From NCBI GenBank assembly GCA_002749535.1, contig MZZL01000136.1, positions 208,769 to 272,768 on the forward strand: 64,000 bases of DNA, given 5' to 3'. The translations under genes and the position numbers were made by a program. Positions 1 through 11,576 of this stretch are shown here, one piece after another (the stretch's first letter is position 1; each line of letters starts with the position of its first letter). Below the pieces are notes generated by a model. The model was not told where the DNA came from. It did not search any database and saw only the letters and a program-made list of their open reading frames with translations. This stretch comes from Apophysomyces variabilis (Eukaryota; Mucoromycota; Mucoromycetes; Mucorales; Mucoraceae).

Positions 1-522
1 CTGAAGGAAGGGGTTTGACTCATAGCTGGGAGGCAAGTAATCGCAAATGGTGCCATCGGGATCGTTCACACAGCGGCTGGTGTTAAGGTTGCAGCACTTT
101 TTGCCAGGACAGTCATCGTTGCTGTAGCACTGACCCTTCTTGGGCTTAGGTTTAGTGGTCTGGGGAGAACGGTCTCCCTGCTGAACACCCGAGACAATAC
201 CATCAGCATCAGCGCCACCGGCAGCGGAGTTGCTAGGGGGAACGATATCACAGATCTTGTTCTCGGGATCATTTACACATTGATTAGTGAAGAGGTTGCA
301 GCACTTCTTGCCAGGACAGTCATCATTGGTCTTGCACTTGTTTGTCTTGTACTTGGTATCCTTAAGAGCATTCTGAAGGAAGGGGTTTGATTCATAGCTG
401 GGAGGCAAGTAATCGCAAATGGTGCCATCGGGATCGTTCACACAGCGGCTGGTGTTAAGGTTGCAGCACTTTTTGCCAGGACAGTCATCGTTGCTATAGC
501 ACTGACCCTTCTTGGGCTTAGT
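1..522. repeat. Intragenic direct repeat, period 372 bp
   Basis: Bases 1-150 and 373-522 are the same sequence apart from two transitions that I can see (C/T near the 18th base and G/A near the TGC TAC/TAT codon); both are silent. The offset of 372 bp is 124 codons, so the duplication keeps frame and doubles a pair of cysteine modules in the LysM gene. The copies are nearly identical, which suggests a recent duplication or gene conversion. Confidence 0.9.
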
Positions 523-983
523 GGCTCCAGAGTTTCCGGTAGGTCCTCTATAAATTTGAGTTCTTATAATCAGTATATGAACCGAGAAGAAAATAGGCAG
601 TGCGATTTCTTTTCTTCTTTTACCTGATGCAGAGGACATCGCCACCCTTAATATTAGTACAAGGGCCGTTGACTAAAAGATGATGTCAAACGATTAAGTT
701 TAGTTTCTCATCTCTTAGTGTATTTTTCCGTAAGACTTACTGAAAGGATTCAACTTCTTCAGCTGACTTGTCTTGATGCCATGATCTCTGGCAATCTTAT
801 AGCACTAAAAATAAAGTAGAAACAACGTCTCTATGAGTAAGGCAGGATAACACTTAATACAAATAAATTTGATCTTACCTTTTCTGGACCTCGCGCCACG
901 TATGTCTCTCCACATTGAGAGGCAGGGGCAGCCAAAGCCATACTGGCCACAGTGGCGAGCGAGAAGATGGCGAGGAGTTTCAT
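1..983 (-). CDS. Secreted LysM protein with tandem cysteine-rich modules (3' end beyond the window)
   Basis: Four exons join in frame on the minus strand: 983-879, 804-741, 672-624 and 547-<1, with GT-AG introns of 74, 68 and 76 bp. The start begins MKLLAIFSLATVASMALA, a clear signal peptide. Residues about 24-72 form one LysM domain: GETYVARGPEKCYKIA, then NPFINGPCTNIKGGDVLCI. LysM binds chitin or chitooligosaccharide, so a role at the cell wall or in masking chitin fragments is likely. After it come cysteine modules of pattern C-x5-C-x4-CC-x6-C-x8-C containing DDCPGKKCCNL, with spacing like a disulphide knot; I do not recognise this module family. At least three modules are visible and the protein continues past base 1. 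Two modules lie in a near-identical 372-bp duplicated unit. The LysM call is firm; the role of the cysteine modules is unknown. Confidence 0.85.
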
Positions 984-1060
984 GGTAGACTAGGGGAAGA
1001 GAGGGATAAAATGAGGGGAAAGAGAAATGATTACTAGACTGGAGAGCTGTGAAAAGGATG

Positions 1061-1070
1061 TCTTTTTATA
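1061..1070 (-). promoter_or_regulatory. TATA box of the LysM gene
   Basis: On the minus strand this reads TATAAAAAGA, about 80 bp upstream of the ATG at 983. The position suits a core promoter, and the stretch between it and the ATG is AG-rich on the + strand. No other element was recognised. Confidence 0.5.
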
Positions 1071-4000
1071 CTGAGGCATCCAGTAATAGAAAATCGAACC
1101 CTTAGGCGGCTGAATATATTTCGTCAAGCGATCAAGAAAACTCAAAGATCCGATGAAAGCCTACCACGTTTATGCAAGGTATTTTCTGGATGGAAATAGT
1201 TCCACCCCAAAACTCTGGTTCAAAGTGGCCCGTTAGAGCACAATCGGAGCCTGCTTCGGATGTACCCGTTCTATAGAGTACAGGCAAAAGTATCAATGTG
1301 TAACATAATTCATGCAAAGCATTACAATGACAGCTCTTGGCGATCAATGTCGGAGACGAGTGCAAACAGTGAGGGTCGTACTCTACTTGCGTTTTAAAGT
1401 CAGCTTCCTATCTAACTAAGGTTTCAAAGGGTAGAATTTTCGCCTCATTGCAACGTGATATTATCCAACAACTCCGTTTGCACGATCTACCAAAATCTCT
1501 GTTGTATATACATTTAACCTAGTAAAAGTATGACCGATTTCCTATGGTTTGTGATCGTCGCGACGTGTTGTTTATTGGTTTATCTGATGTTTCGTAGGGA
1601 GCAAGTGCGGTTATATTTGCTCTTGAAGGGTAAAAAAAGGGTTCCTTCGTACTGCAAAAGCAAGACTCAGATTGGACCAACAAAATACCGATTGTTCACT
1701 TAATTAAAATCCAGGTCTTCAAAAACAGGAAAAGATCAGAATGCAGCGTATACTTTTCTGTAAACTGGATTGGACACGGATTACAAATGTGGAAGACAAT
1801 GATTATTAATTCAAGTATTTTGCTAACATTTGGTAGAAGTACAAACAGAGAGAAGGAAGAAACGTGCTGTCGGCCTAGTAGGAACAGGGACTATGAAGAT
1901 CAATGTCTAATGATCGAAAGAATAGTGCGCATCTTCATACAAAGTCGAGTTCTATTATCAATATATGGACATGACCTTGCAATCGAGGGACCAGCTCTTA
2001 CAGTTTGGCAGATCTGGATTTTATTAACAAGTCCGTCTTCCTCCTCATGAAGCTCCAAGTACTAATATTAGCATAGTATGCAGGTTATAAGTGATATAGT
2101 CATTTCATCATTTCATTGACACATTTAGGTTGAGACGCCTTTTGCCGCACTCCGACCCGAAACCAAGGAGACCATGACAGGGTTGTATACCGATAAAAAA
2201 AAAGGCTAAGTAGGCATAACTAAAAAAAACCGGCAAGTTCGAGTTTCTATTTTTGAAGTAACAAACCAAGACGATTGGTAGATATAGGAATCGTACTTAA
2301 GCAAACCGAAAAAAATTTTTAAGGGATTGCTGCAAATTCTTCACTGTACGGAAAGTTCTGCCTTTTCCTTTGCATGCAGCGGTCAGTGGAAGCACAATTT
2401 CCGGCCTGCAATTAATGCGCAAATGCAAATCTATATTTTAATACCGCAGTAAAGAGAGAGAAAACGGTAAGTAAATTAGTTTCTGTCCTATAAGAGAAAA
2501 TGATGTATCTCTTTCTCTAGCCGGTAGATCCATAGACAATGTGCGTCTATCCTCCATCATGGTTTGGATCTGCGTGTCATGGATGGTGTTGCGCGACTCC
2601 ATCAATTTTCATAATGACACTTGCCGTTTATGGATTCCTTTAATTACCGCATTTTGTCGGATGATCTGGGAGTAAAAGATTGGATAAGCTTCGATGAACT
2701 GGTGCAGTCAGATTAGACGTTATAGTTTTTACTTTCTTGAGATGACTTGGTATTGGAATAAACGAAAAATAATATTAAAGCTTTCAATATGAGACTAGAT
2801 CAAGCCAATCTGTCTTAAGAGATATCTAACATACCTTGGCATCTCCTGCTATGTAGACCCTCAAGAGGGATAACTGACGCCACAGTGGCTTGTGATATGC
2901 GTCAATCTGCAGAGACTCCTACGCAATTCATAAGTAGCCTATGGTTGTTGTCCGAGGGTATAGCTCCACTGAAATGTTTCGGTATCCCATAGTACATTTG
3001 AGGAGAGAGCATCCGATGCTCTTGTAAAAGGTGTGACAAGCTTTTCACTGATTCCAATGTAAAGTTCCTGCATCGTACTCTTTCTCCAAAGCGCCCATTC
3101 TCCAAACCATCATGCCAGTACTCATCTGTAGTTCTCCCTATCCGCTGATCCTGCTGCTCTGCAGGCCATACTGAACTTGACGACCATAGTAAGGAACTCC
3201 AGTCCTGTAAAGAGGATCGTCACCATGATGTACATAGTTCAGAACGCAATGTATTCCAGTATCAAAAACGATCAATGGAAACCCGTAACTTAAATGCTCA
3301 ACGAGTGGAACGTGTGTCCCTAATATTATACGCAACGGTAATGGCCCCACATAAAAGGTCTTGAAGGATCACAAATTTCCATTCATGACTGCCTTTTCAG
3401 ATACCGTTGCTACCTCATTCGCAGAAAACTTTCATTCCGATCGACTTTTCAAACCCATTACCATATTTGAAAATTAACGAATATATTAGGGAAGCCACTG
3501 TTTTTCTACCAACCAAAAAAAAGCTGTGCTGCATTACCCTCATCCATAATATAGGAAAAGGAAAACTACTGTTACTCAATACACCAAAACAGAAAGAAGA
3601 GCGATCATTGCAGCGTTTTACAATCAAAAAACATAGTCACCACCACACTTGAAAAAAATCATCTCATGGTTATAAAAAGGGAGCTCTTGCCCTCCTTTCT
3701 ACTTCAAGGCCTATTCATATATTATGAGTTGTTTCTGTCCGTACTATCCTGAGAATATTGTATACAGCTTTACAAATAAGGATAACGGCCGGCCATTGCA
3801 TTTTCAATAGTCTCTTCATGTACTTGGAATAGGTTTTCAACAATCGTTTCCATACCATCTTCCGACAATTGTCTCTTCAAGCATTGGGAATAGGTTTTCG
3901 TACTTAGGCCAGGAGAAGCTGCATAAGCAGCTTCAAACATTACTTCCATGGTTGCTGCAATATCTGTCTCATGAACCTATATCTGACACCAAATGGGTGG

Positions 4001-4430
4001 GAGGGGAGGGGGGATGACGGGCGAGCGGGCCAAGGCTGGTCTCTAAAATAGCAAAAAAGGCAGTTCACTTGCTATACAGCCTCAACCTTTAATATATAAA
4101 AGGCAGCTGGTCACTATTGTCTTAACCTTAATTGCTTTTTTTGCTCTGTTGGTAAAAAGGAGGGACAATAAAGCTTATACACTTCTTTTTCGGAAGACTT
4201 CACATTCTCATTGTCCATATATCCGTTTTATAACTGCAATCTTACCACCCATTCCCGAATTACAAACCACTTATGTCCCTGTAATCCCAGAAATCTTGCA
4301 CGCAGTGCTCCAAACGGACAGTTTTTCATTATTACGACTGCCAGAAGGTAGATAAATCGACATGGCATGGAAATTATAGTGCGCAAATTTATGAGATTCT
4401 TCTTCATTAAGACGTTGTATTCGATTAAGT
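1071..4430. other. No recognisable gene (3.4 kb)
   Basis: Only short open frames occur, without start-plus-motif support and with no exon joins I could build. Minus-strand frames at about 2900-3350 are open but match nothing I know. There is a 29-base near-repeat at 3810-3838 and 3871-3899 (61 bp apart). Several TATAAAAGG-like stretches near 3670 and 4095 have no gene attached. It is probably degraded mobile-element DNA. Confidence 0.5.
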
Positions 4431-4948
4431 TTTGTAGACGCTGAAGATAGTCGTCATGTCAATGATCGCAACGATCTTCCTCATGAGGAATCGGAGACTG
4501 AGTCGTTTTCTTTGACTGCTTCTGTCCAGGATGCACCTATTGATAGTAATAAAATAGCCCGTTATAGTACTTTTCTCGAAACTAACGTTCGTGGGCGTGA
4601 GATCGTCAATCACAGACACATTCTATCTTCACGTCAGGCTAATAGCCAACATTGTGGCGCCAATATGTGGGTTTGGGAGAGAGCGCTTCGCTCCAGTATG
4701 GAGCACCCTGTCTTCAATATGTGCTGCCGTCAGGGAAAAATAAGACTTCCACCGCTATCCCACCTCCAGAACCTTTGCACAGATTGCTTACGGCTGATAC
4801 TGAGGCAGGAAAGCATTTCAGACTAAAGATTAGGGCATACAATAATATCTTTGCATTTTCATCCATGGGTGTTCACCTCGATGAGTCATCCGCCAATGCT
4901 GTAGGAGGTTCTTATACTTTCACATTCATGTCAGATTTATTCTTTTGA
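4431..4948 (+). pseudogene. Helitron Rep/helicase N-terminal relic
   Basis: The conceptual protein carries the block that precedes the rolling-circle Rep domain of Helitrons: HCGANMWVWE (the CxAxxW-E part), PVFNMCC with GKIRLPPLS, PPEPLHRLL, then FRLKIRAYNNIFAFSSMGV, ending in GGSYTFTF. The order CCxxGK-xLP-PPEPL-IRxYNxxxAFxS is a Helitron hallmark. The first half reads in one frame (from 4512) and the second in another (from 4652), so there is at least one frameshift around 4740-4770. The frame ends at 4948; no HUH nuclease motif or helicase follows, so this is a fragment. It lies 570 bp upstream of the Fanzor pseudogene on the same strand. Confidence 0.75.
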
Positions 4949-5515
4949 ATAAGGCCATTTGCTTTTCCAGACTGGATATTGTCCTGCCTTTATGCATGTA
5001 TGTATCCGTAGTCATCCCCGGCGATGAAAACAATGCATAGGAGAATTTACGTGACATCATGTATATTGTAAAGCATGTGCAGTTGATTAGGGTCAATGAG
5101 ATTCATGAACATGCGTTCTTTAGGCGAGCTAGAGTAGACGATTGATATTTCTCAGGATGATTGCGTCGTGTTGCAATAATAGAGCAATGCATCGTTGATG
5201 TTAATGGGTTGCCTGCCTCATAAGCTGTGTCTCAAACTTCAATCAACCATCGTTATGCTTACGTATAGTTTAGATACAGATTTCTACAACAGCATTTGTT
5301 GTCGTGAAATAGGTCTTCTGGGAATCCACTGAAGTTCTGTTCATATACAACAGGCATAAGTTATCTATTGTCAAAGGATGTTTCGTGTCTTTATTCTCGA
5401 AACAGGACTGATAGGTCTTCTGTTTTTATGTCGTCACAATCATGGTGGCAATGGTTTTCCTTTTTTTTTTTTTTTCGCATCTGTTCATTCTTCCTTTCTT
5501 CCCTGTTATTTAACC

Positions 5516-8500
5516 ATGCCTCCTCGCAAACGCCGTAGAATTAATTCCAAACCAGTACCTCCAAACCAGACCTTGATTACATCATTCTTTACCCGAACAA
5601 ACAGGCTACAAGTAGAGCCAGGTCCCTCAGAAACTGTGTCTACTTCTTGCATCGATCAGAAAGATATCATCCAGGCTCCAGAAGATCCAAGCTCAGAAGA
5701 GCAAAGTGCTATGTCATACTTTTCTTGAGTTATATTATTTGAGTTAATGAAGGAATACTGGCAATACAAAGGCAAAAAAAACGAAATTACAGATTTGGAC
5801 GAAAACAATCGGCCATCCATTGTACCACAAGATCTGGCCAAACTCGGTAAGAGCAGAACAAGTTATAACATATTCCATTACACTCATATTTTACCCATAG
5901 CAGGAATCTCAAAAGGAAAAGGGAAAGAGAAAGCAAATGACACGTTAGAGGAGGATTTTCAAGACTCCTTCAGTCCTAAGCAAGGAACATGGGCAGACGA
6001 ACAACTGCAGACGTTAAAAATATGTATCTATATCACAGTGTTTCATTGAATTTCCATTGGCCTTAACATGGCGATAGTGCCACCGACAGAAGCTACTTTG
6101 GACGCAGGCTATGATCCGGGGCCATCCACGGGATAAAAATCAAAAGCATTGGTCAAGGCTGAGAAGGCTTATGCTAAGCGGAATGCGAAATTTGATGCAA
6201 AAGCTAAATTACAGGAAGACAAGCAAGAAAAGAGAATTGCATCAGGCAGTACTTTACGGTGCAGTACTTGTGGTGGAACAGACCATCAACGGAGGACAAG
6301 TAAGCTTTGCCAAGACCATGCGAAAAAGAGGAAGCCACCAAAAAACTTCAAGCGAACAAGTGTCATCAATACGTCATTGGCAAACAACTGTCGTTCTGCG
6401 GAGTTTGTCAGGTCCATGGAAGATGTTGTCAAACACATACGAGATGTGACTTATGTTGGTTCGCTGTTTGCCAACTTCTTCTTTGTTCAACTACTCTCCG
6501 AAAATCAGAATATTCCACCCATTACGCATGGCCTATGCTACAGTATATTTTCTATGGTTGCCGGCGAAGGGGAAAATGCCAATGGAAGTCTTCAAGAAAC
6601 TTATCTGCGTTTCAAGGTCTCTGTTCCTGAATATAAAGAAACATAATTCCGGTCCAGAGCTTACATGATCGTAATCCCCTCCGCTGTAAAAGAGTATGAG
6701 GAAGCAATCCGAAATCACTTGACAGCAAACTTCGAGCCAAAGACAGTTCAATATCTTTTAGTCCGCATGTCTGACGACAAGGATGAAGCATTCCGATGGA
6801 AATCCACCGTGGCGGAGTGAAGATTATTGGACAAACTTTGTATACAAAAAAACATGTGGTACAGAAGCGCCCTGGCCCAAAAGCATTACAGACAATAGAC
6901 ACAATCGTGATTATGTCAAGTCTTGCGTCGAGTTTCTACAGCAGTCAATAGGTATTACGGAAATTGACGAGACAAAACTCAATGCGGAGCCCCACCTCTT
7001 CCTTCCTTGGTTCTTTCAAGTGCTTAAGCGTCTTGAACAAAAGATATTTATTGCCGAGCCCACAGCTCAAAAGTACGTCTCCCCAGGGTACATTCATCGA
7101 ATGGTAGATAAGGTATGTCGACAACGGTATTCAAACTTAACATGAGCTGACGATATCTTAGGTCCTCGACAAATAGAAACTGCCAAAGCGACTCGTGAAA
7201 AGCCTCGAAGTGAATGTTAGGATAGCCATCAGAAAGCGAGAGAGACTTTCTCTGGCTAAGAAATTCGCTCGTGTATCGGAAACAGCTCTGTCGAACCTGC
7301 AGGAATTTATCAAGGAGATAGGGGATGCGATTGATGCTGGGACATTTAAACCTGAAAAATATACAGACCCACGGGGCATGAGAAGATTTACAATGTTGCC
7401 TGTGTATAGCACCCAAATGCGCCATATCACAATGGATAACCAAGCGCTTGGTCGACTGATGTGCAAATCGGGGCTACGAGATACTCTGGCACCTGTCAAG
7501 CCCGATGAAGCCAGAGAAGTGTATTTCAAATTGTTCGACATGTCAAAAATTGGGTACAGGACTATCAAAGATTTGGAAACAGAAAAAGTGCTATTTTGGT
7601 AGGCTTTTTATATTTCGTATGTGGGATTCTGTTAACGTTTTCATTGAAGGGACAAAATACGAACCGATGGTACCGACGTTGAATTTATTTTCAAAAAATA
7701 CAAGGCACCATACGACCCGAAAAAGAAACCACTTACACCTTCAGATATGAAAGGAAAGTTTGACGATGCGTTGATCTGGGGAGTTGATCCTGGAGTGGCC
7801 AGTGTTTTTTGTTGCAGCAGATGGAACACATGATTCTCGACACCGGGTCCGCTCTACCAGTACCGAAGAATACTACTCTTTATGTGGGCTTAACCATGCC
7901 TCAAGAGTTCGAGAAAAATATAACAAGCAAGAACCAGCCATCAAAGATCTTATTGATAAAACACCTTCGTTGAAGACATCTAATCTGGAAAAGCTGATTA
8001 TAGCAATTCGATATTGCATACAACACTATGACACTATTTCCGAATTTTTTAGCCGAAATCAAAGGTGTGGCGGATTTTCTTTGTTATAATTCTAATATCA
8101 TTACTTCCCTTAGATACAGTAAATTGAGATTCAAGTCATATATTAAGAAACAGAAAGGACGGAGCGAAATTGCAAAAAGACTATTGTATGGGAGCAAAAA
8201 ATATAGGTCATATAGCAAGGAAAACACATGCAAGTTCAGTGATTCGAAATGGGTCCCTTTATCAGCTAATGATCGGCCGGAGGAAAAAGAGAAGCCCATA
8301 ATTATTGCTTATGGAAATGGAGCATTCTCTGGGAGCATGAAAGGACGGAAAGCTGCGCCTACCAAAGCTATTCTGAAGGAATTGCAACAAAAAGCCAGAC
8401 AACGAAAGGTATAAGCGGTTATATAAAATTCCATGAGTGACTAAGCTCGCTTTTGTTAGGCTCCTACTTTTGTGTTCCTCATTGACGAATATCTTACGTC

Positions 8501-8768
8501 TAAAATATGTCCAGTCTGTCAGAAGCGAAACTTACAGAATGCAAAAGAAGGAAAAGATGCGCGAGGCCAGGAAGGCTCGAAAATTCATGCCGTACTGACA
8601 TGCTCTAACAAATCATGTACGGCCATGTTTTGGAATCGAGACTCTATGGCTGCATCCAACATTTTGCATGTTTTCTTACACATGAGAGATAATGCCAATC
8701 GACGACCAGGTCCTTTGTTAGATTGGCAAACACATAATAGTATTCAGTTAGAGGATATTATGTCATAA
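5516..8768 (+). pseudogene. Fanzor (eukaryotic TnpB-like RNA-guided nuclease), degraded copy
   Basis: The start at 5516 gives a basic N-terminus (MPPRKRRRINSK) followed by QTLITSFF, a PCNA-binding-type motif. Further on are a CSTCGGTDHQR cysteine motif (about 6260), DKIRTDGTDVEFIF (after a splice join at 7601/7653), RuvC-I GVDPG (about 7785), IIAYGNGAF (about 8300), then after an intron at 8411-8460 the block DEYLTSKICPVC, a second Cys pair (C-x4-C), and RuvC-III NRDSMAASNIL. This order is diagnostic of Fanzor/TnpB: a RuvC nuclease with an inserted zinc ribbon. Lesions: TGA at 5726, TAA near 6136 and 6644, TAG near 7174, and a frameshift at the T6 run near 7805. Introns at about 7601-7652, 8064-8112 and 8411-8460 still join cleanly, so the gene once worked. 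A spliced active form is unlikely. Confidence 0.85.
5567..5590 (+). other. PIP-box (PCNA-interaction motif) in the Fanzor N-terminus
   Basis: Residues 18-25 of the conceptual Fanzor protein read QTLITSFF, an exact fit to Q-x-x-[ILM]-x-x-[FY]-[FY]. It sits in a short proline- and arginine-rich disordered tail next to a basic cluster (RKRRR) that could be a nuclear signal. This is a motif match only. Confidence 0.55.
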
Positions 8769-11576
8769 CTTGTTATACGCAACGGCAAATGTATGCGCTG
8801 GTCAAATCTTTCTTTTCAGGTTGTAGAAAAAGAAAGCTTTGCTTGCCTACCGTTATCGTGACGAGCAAATGCGGAAAGAAAGAAGCAAACGGAGAAAACC
8901 AACAGCAGATGTTTTATAACCCATTTAACATTGATTCTGTCTTGAGCTTCTCATAAGGGTTGTGCTAACAGCCATGTGACAACCAAGTCTGTCATCTGCT
9001 GTTAAGCTCCTATAATAAAGTTTTATTGCGCGACCTATGGAACCTAACACAGCAGTTAGATTTTGCGAAGCGTATTGTAACAGCCAGGGACCACGTTTGG
9101 AATCCTGATATCTCCTTTGGATTCAGAAAGTGTGGATCCAGTGATCCTCTAAACATGCTACGCTACTTGTTTGATATGTCGCGCAATGGACTGTCGGATG
9201 CCGATCTTAAATACTTTGTATTTTTCAACGCAGAACGTAGTTAACGAAGATCACCCTACCAAAGGGCCTGAAACTGTTTGGACGCTGAAGAAATCGGCGC
9301 GTACACAAGCTTCCGAGATCATACACTGATATATAGTCATTTGTTTACCGGATGACTTTATGAAAGAGCATGAGCTGACTACTCTGAGGAGTATCAATGC
9401 TGATTGGTATACAGCACTCACAGTCTTGCTAACCAGACCATGAATTAAAAGACATGGACAGTATAGCGGACTACTTGAGCAGCCGAAAATATTCAACTAT
9501 CCCAATGCACTCTTCTTTGTTGATCCCTCAATTAGTCCCAGCTATCGCAGAAGTAAACAAGAGGAAAGCGCAGTAGCACAATTGTCGTATCCTAAGCTCC
9601 TCACAATAGACAAACGAATGGATACACGGTTTGGCAGCCTTATTTCAAGTAAAGCTGCCGAAAAGCATTTCTGGTGTGCTTGTGCTAACAACGACGAAGT
9701 TGTTAAGGTGGATAACACGGTATCTCACGGCAGAATCAAAAACACTGTAGCTGTCGTATATCGGCTCTTCGACGGAGAAGACCAATGTGAATATTATTAT
9801 TGAATAAATGGCCAACGAAAAGATCGGCCTGCAATTTTGAAAAGGCACGAAAAAGAAAAAAAAACATGCCTTACAACTTTTACACTTGAGAAGTCTCCTT
9901 TTGTTTGAAAATACTTGATACGTACCCTAATTACACCTCAAGTACACTTTTAATGCATCCTCATTTCTTGAGTTAACTTGAAGTACATCAAAAAGCCAAT
10001 TGTAGAGCAAAGTCACTTCAAAAAATATCTTGCAGGTAAATGTGCACGCCTTTCTTTTCAAAAGTACATCAATGTTATCCAACCGATAAAGAAGACATAA
10101 GCAAAATGGTATTATGTCTTTCATGTTAGTAAGATATACCTATTGCAGTTTTTCTCGGAAGAGCATAAATATGTATTAGAAGAGCAGCAAACATACAGAC
10201 AACTTTCAAAGTCCAGATCTTTTTGTCAATGGCGGATAGACTGGTCCTGTCTTGTTTTTCTTTTTTATCCGTTTTTCGATGGACAGTGTATGACATCCGT
10301 CTATAAACGGGGAATCTTCGGAGACTTATGGTGATGGGATAAACAACTATACTCTTCGTTTTCCTTTTTAGCACGTTTCTTTTTTGTTTCAGCTACATCT
10401 TTGCGGTTGTGAGACACAAAGGGAAAGCGTGTTTCTTTTTCTTTTTCGATAAGAAGCGTTGCGTTTTTTGTGGCACGTCGGAGAATGTAGTTTCCCAAGT
10501 AAAGGTGGTGACACCAAGACCAAGCAAAACAGAAAGAGGAAGAGCAAGAGAAAAGGGATATAAGCTCCACAAGAGAGGAAAGAAAAACAGAGCAGGAGGA
10601 GGGACCGTGCACTGGTAATGATTCGGGGAATGCTCTTTACTTTTGGGCGCCATACCGAAAAATCACATTGTGGGAAAATGCCGAATCTGTCTTTGACAGG
10701 ATTTAGGCCAAAAAAAAAAGAAAGGTCAAGTCACTGTATGGGCCATGGAAAACAAAAAGGGGGAAGGTCATGGGCACCTCATCCTCTTACATCAATCTAA
10801 AATACACATTACCGTTTCCATGACATCAGTTTATCAATCCATTACTCATGCTGATTCGTCCACCTTTATCGCCGAATCTGAAGCCGACAATGTGACCTGT
10901 AAAGATCGGCAGACAGTCCCCCATTTCTTTTTTTCTATAATGTCTCGGGGACTTTACCCTTTTCCAAAAGCGTGTCTGTGTCTTCATAATTCTATCTCTC
11001 TCTGTGTGTGTCTCAACTGCACCCATTCCATTGGATCGATTTGCTTTTTGGTCTTATCGTCAGTTTTCCGATTTTGATCGCTTTCCATTGGTTCCGTATC
11101 CAAAATAGAGTTACCGAATTTGGGCTTCGCTCCACTCACATTCTTTTTTAATCACTTAAACAAGGAAATATGAGAAAATGGTAAGATGGAGAAGAAGAAG
11201 ACATTATGTTATTGAGAAAGTAGAAGGGGGAATCGAGGTAAAAAAAAAAGTCTTTTGATAACGCATCGATAACGCAATCTGTATGGTTATGTGTGAGAAA
11301 CATATAACGAAACAGTCCCTCTTTTTCCTCCCCCGTTATCTATGATCTCTGTGTTCCACTCGTTATCTTTCACTTGATCCATCGGCAGCCCGTATCCTTC
11401 AACATCAGAATCACACTCCGCCCATCCATTATATTTTGGTCTCGTTTTCTTTTTGCGCTTCCCTTTTAAACTTCTTTTTCTTTTTTGCTCTTCTATCGTA
11501 TTGTATCCTCTTCTATTTTGCTCTCTATACACATTATATTACATATACATACATATATACACCCAACATATATAGC
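8769..11576. other. Unassigned DNA between the Fanzor relic and the trehalose gene
   Basis: Two coding-like frames on the + strand (9026-9244 and 9582-9803) have balanced amino-acid composition (for example NPDISFGFRKCGSSDPLNML) but match no family I know, and stops separate them. They may be remains of the Fanzor-carrying element or of another transposon. From about 10370 to 11570 the sequence is rich in T and A homopolymer runs with no supported exon; it is probably the upstream region of the trehalose phosphatase gene. Confidence 0.45.

Noticed and set aside
1132..1365. Minus-strand frame upstream of the LysM gene
   Set aside because: It has no recognisable domain, no splice partners and low-complexity composition; probably promoter DNA.
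5726..5728. TGA as selenocysteine or programmed read-through in the Fanzor gene
   Set aside because: Other kinds of stop and frameshifts are present in the same gene, so ordinary decay is simpler.
10393..10653. Overlapping frames around 10.4-10.8 kb on both strands
   Set aside because: They are created by T/A homopolymer runs and contradict each other; none has a motif.
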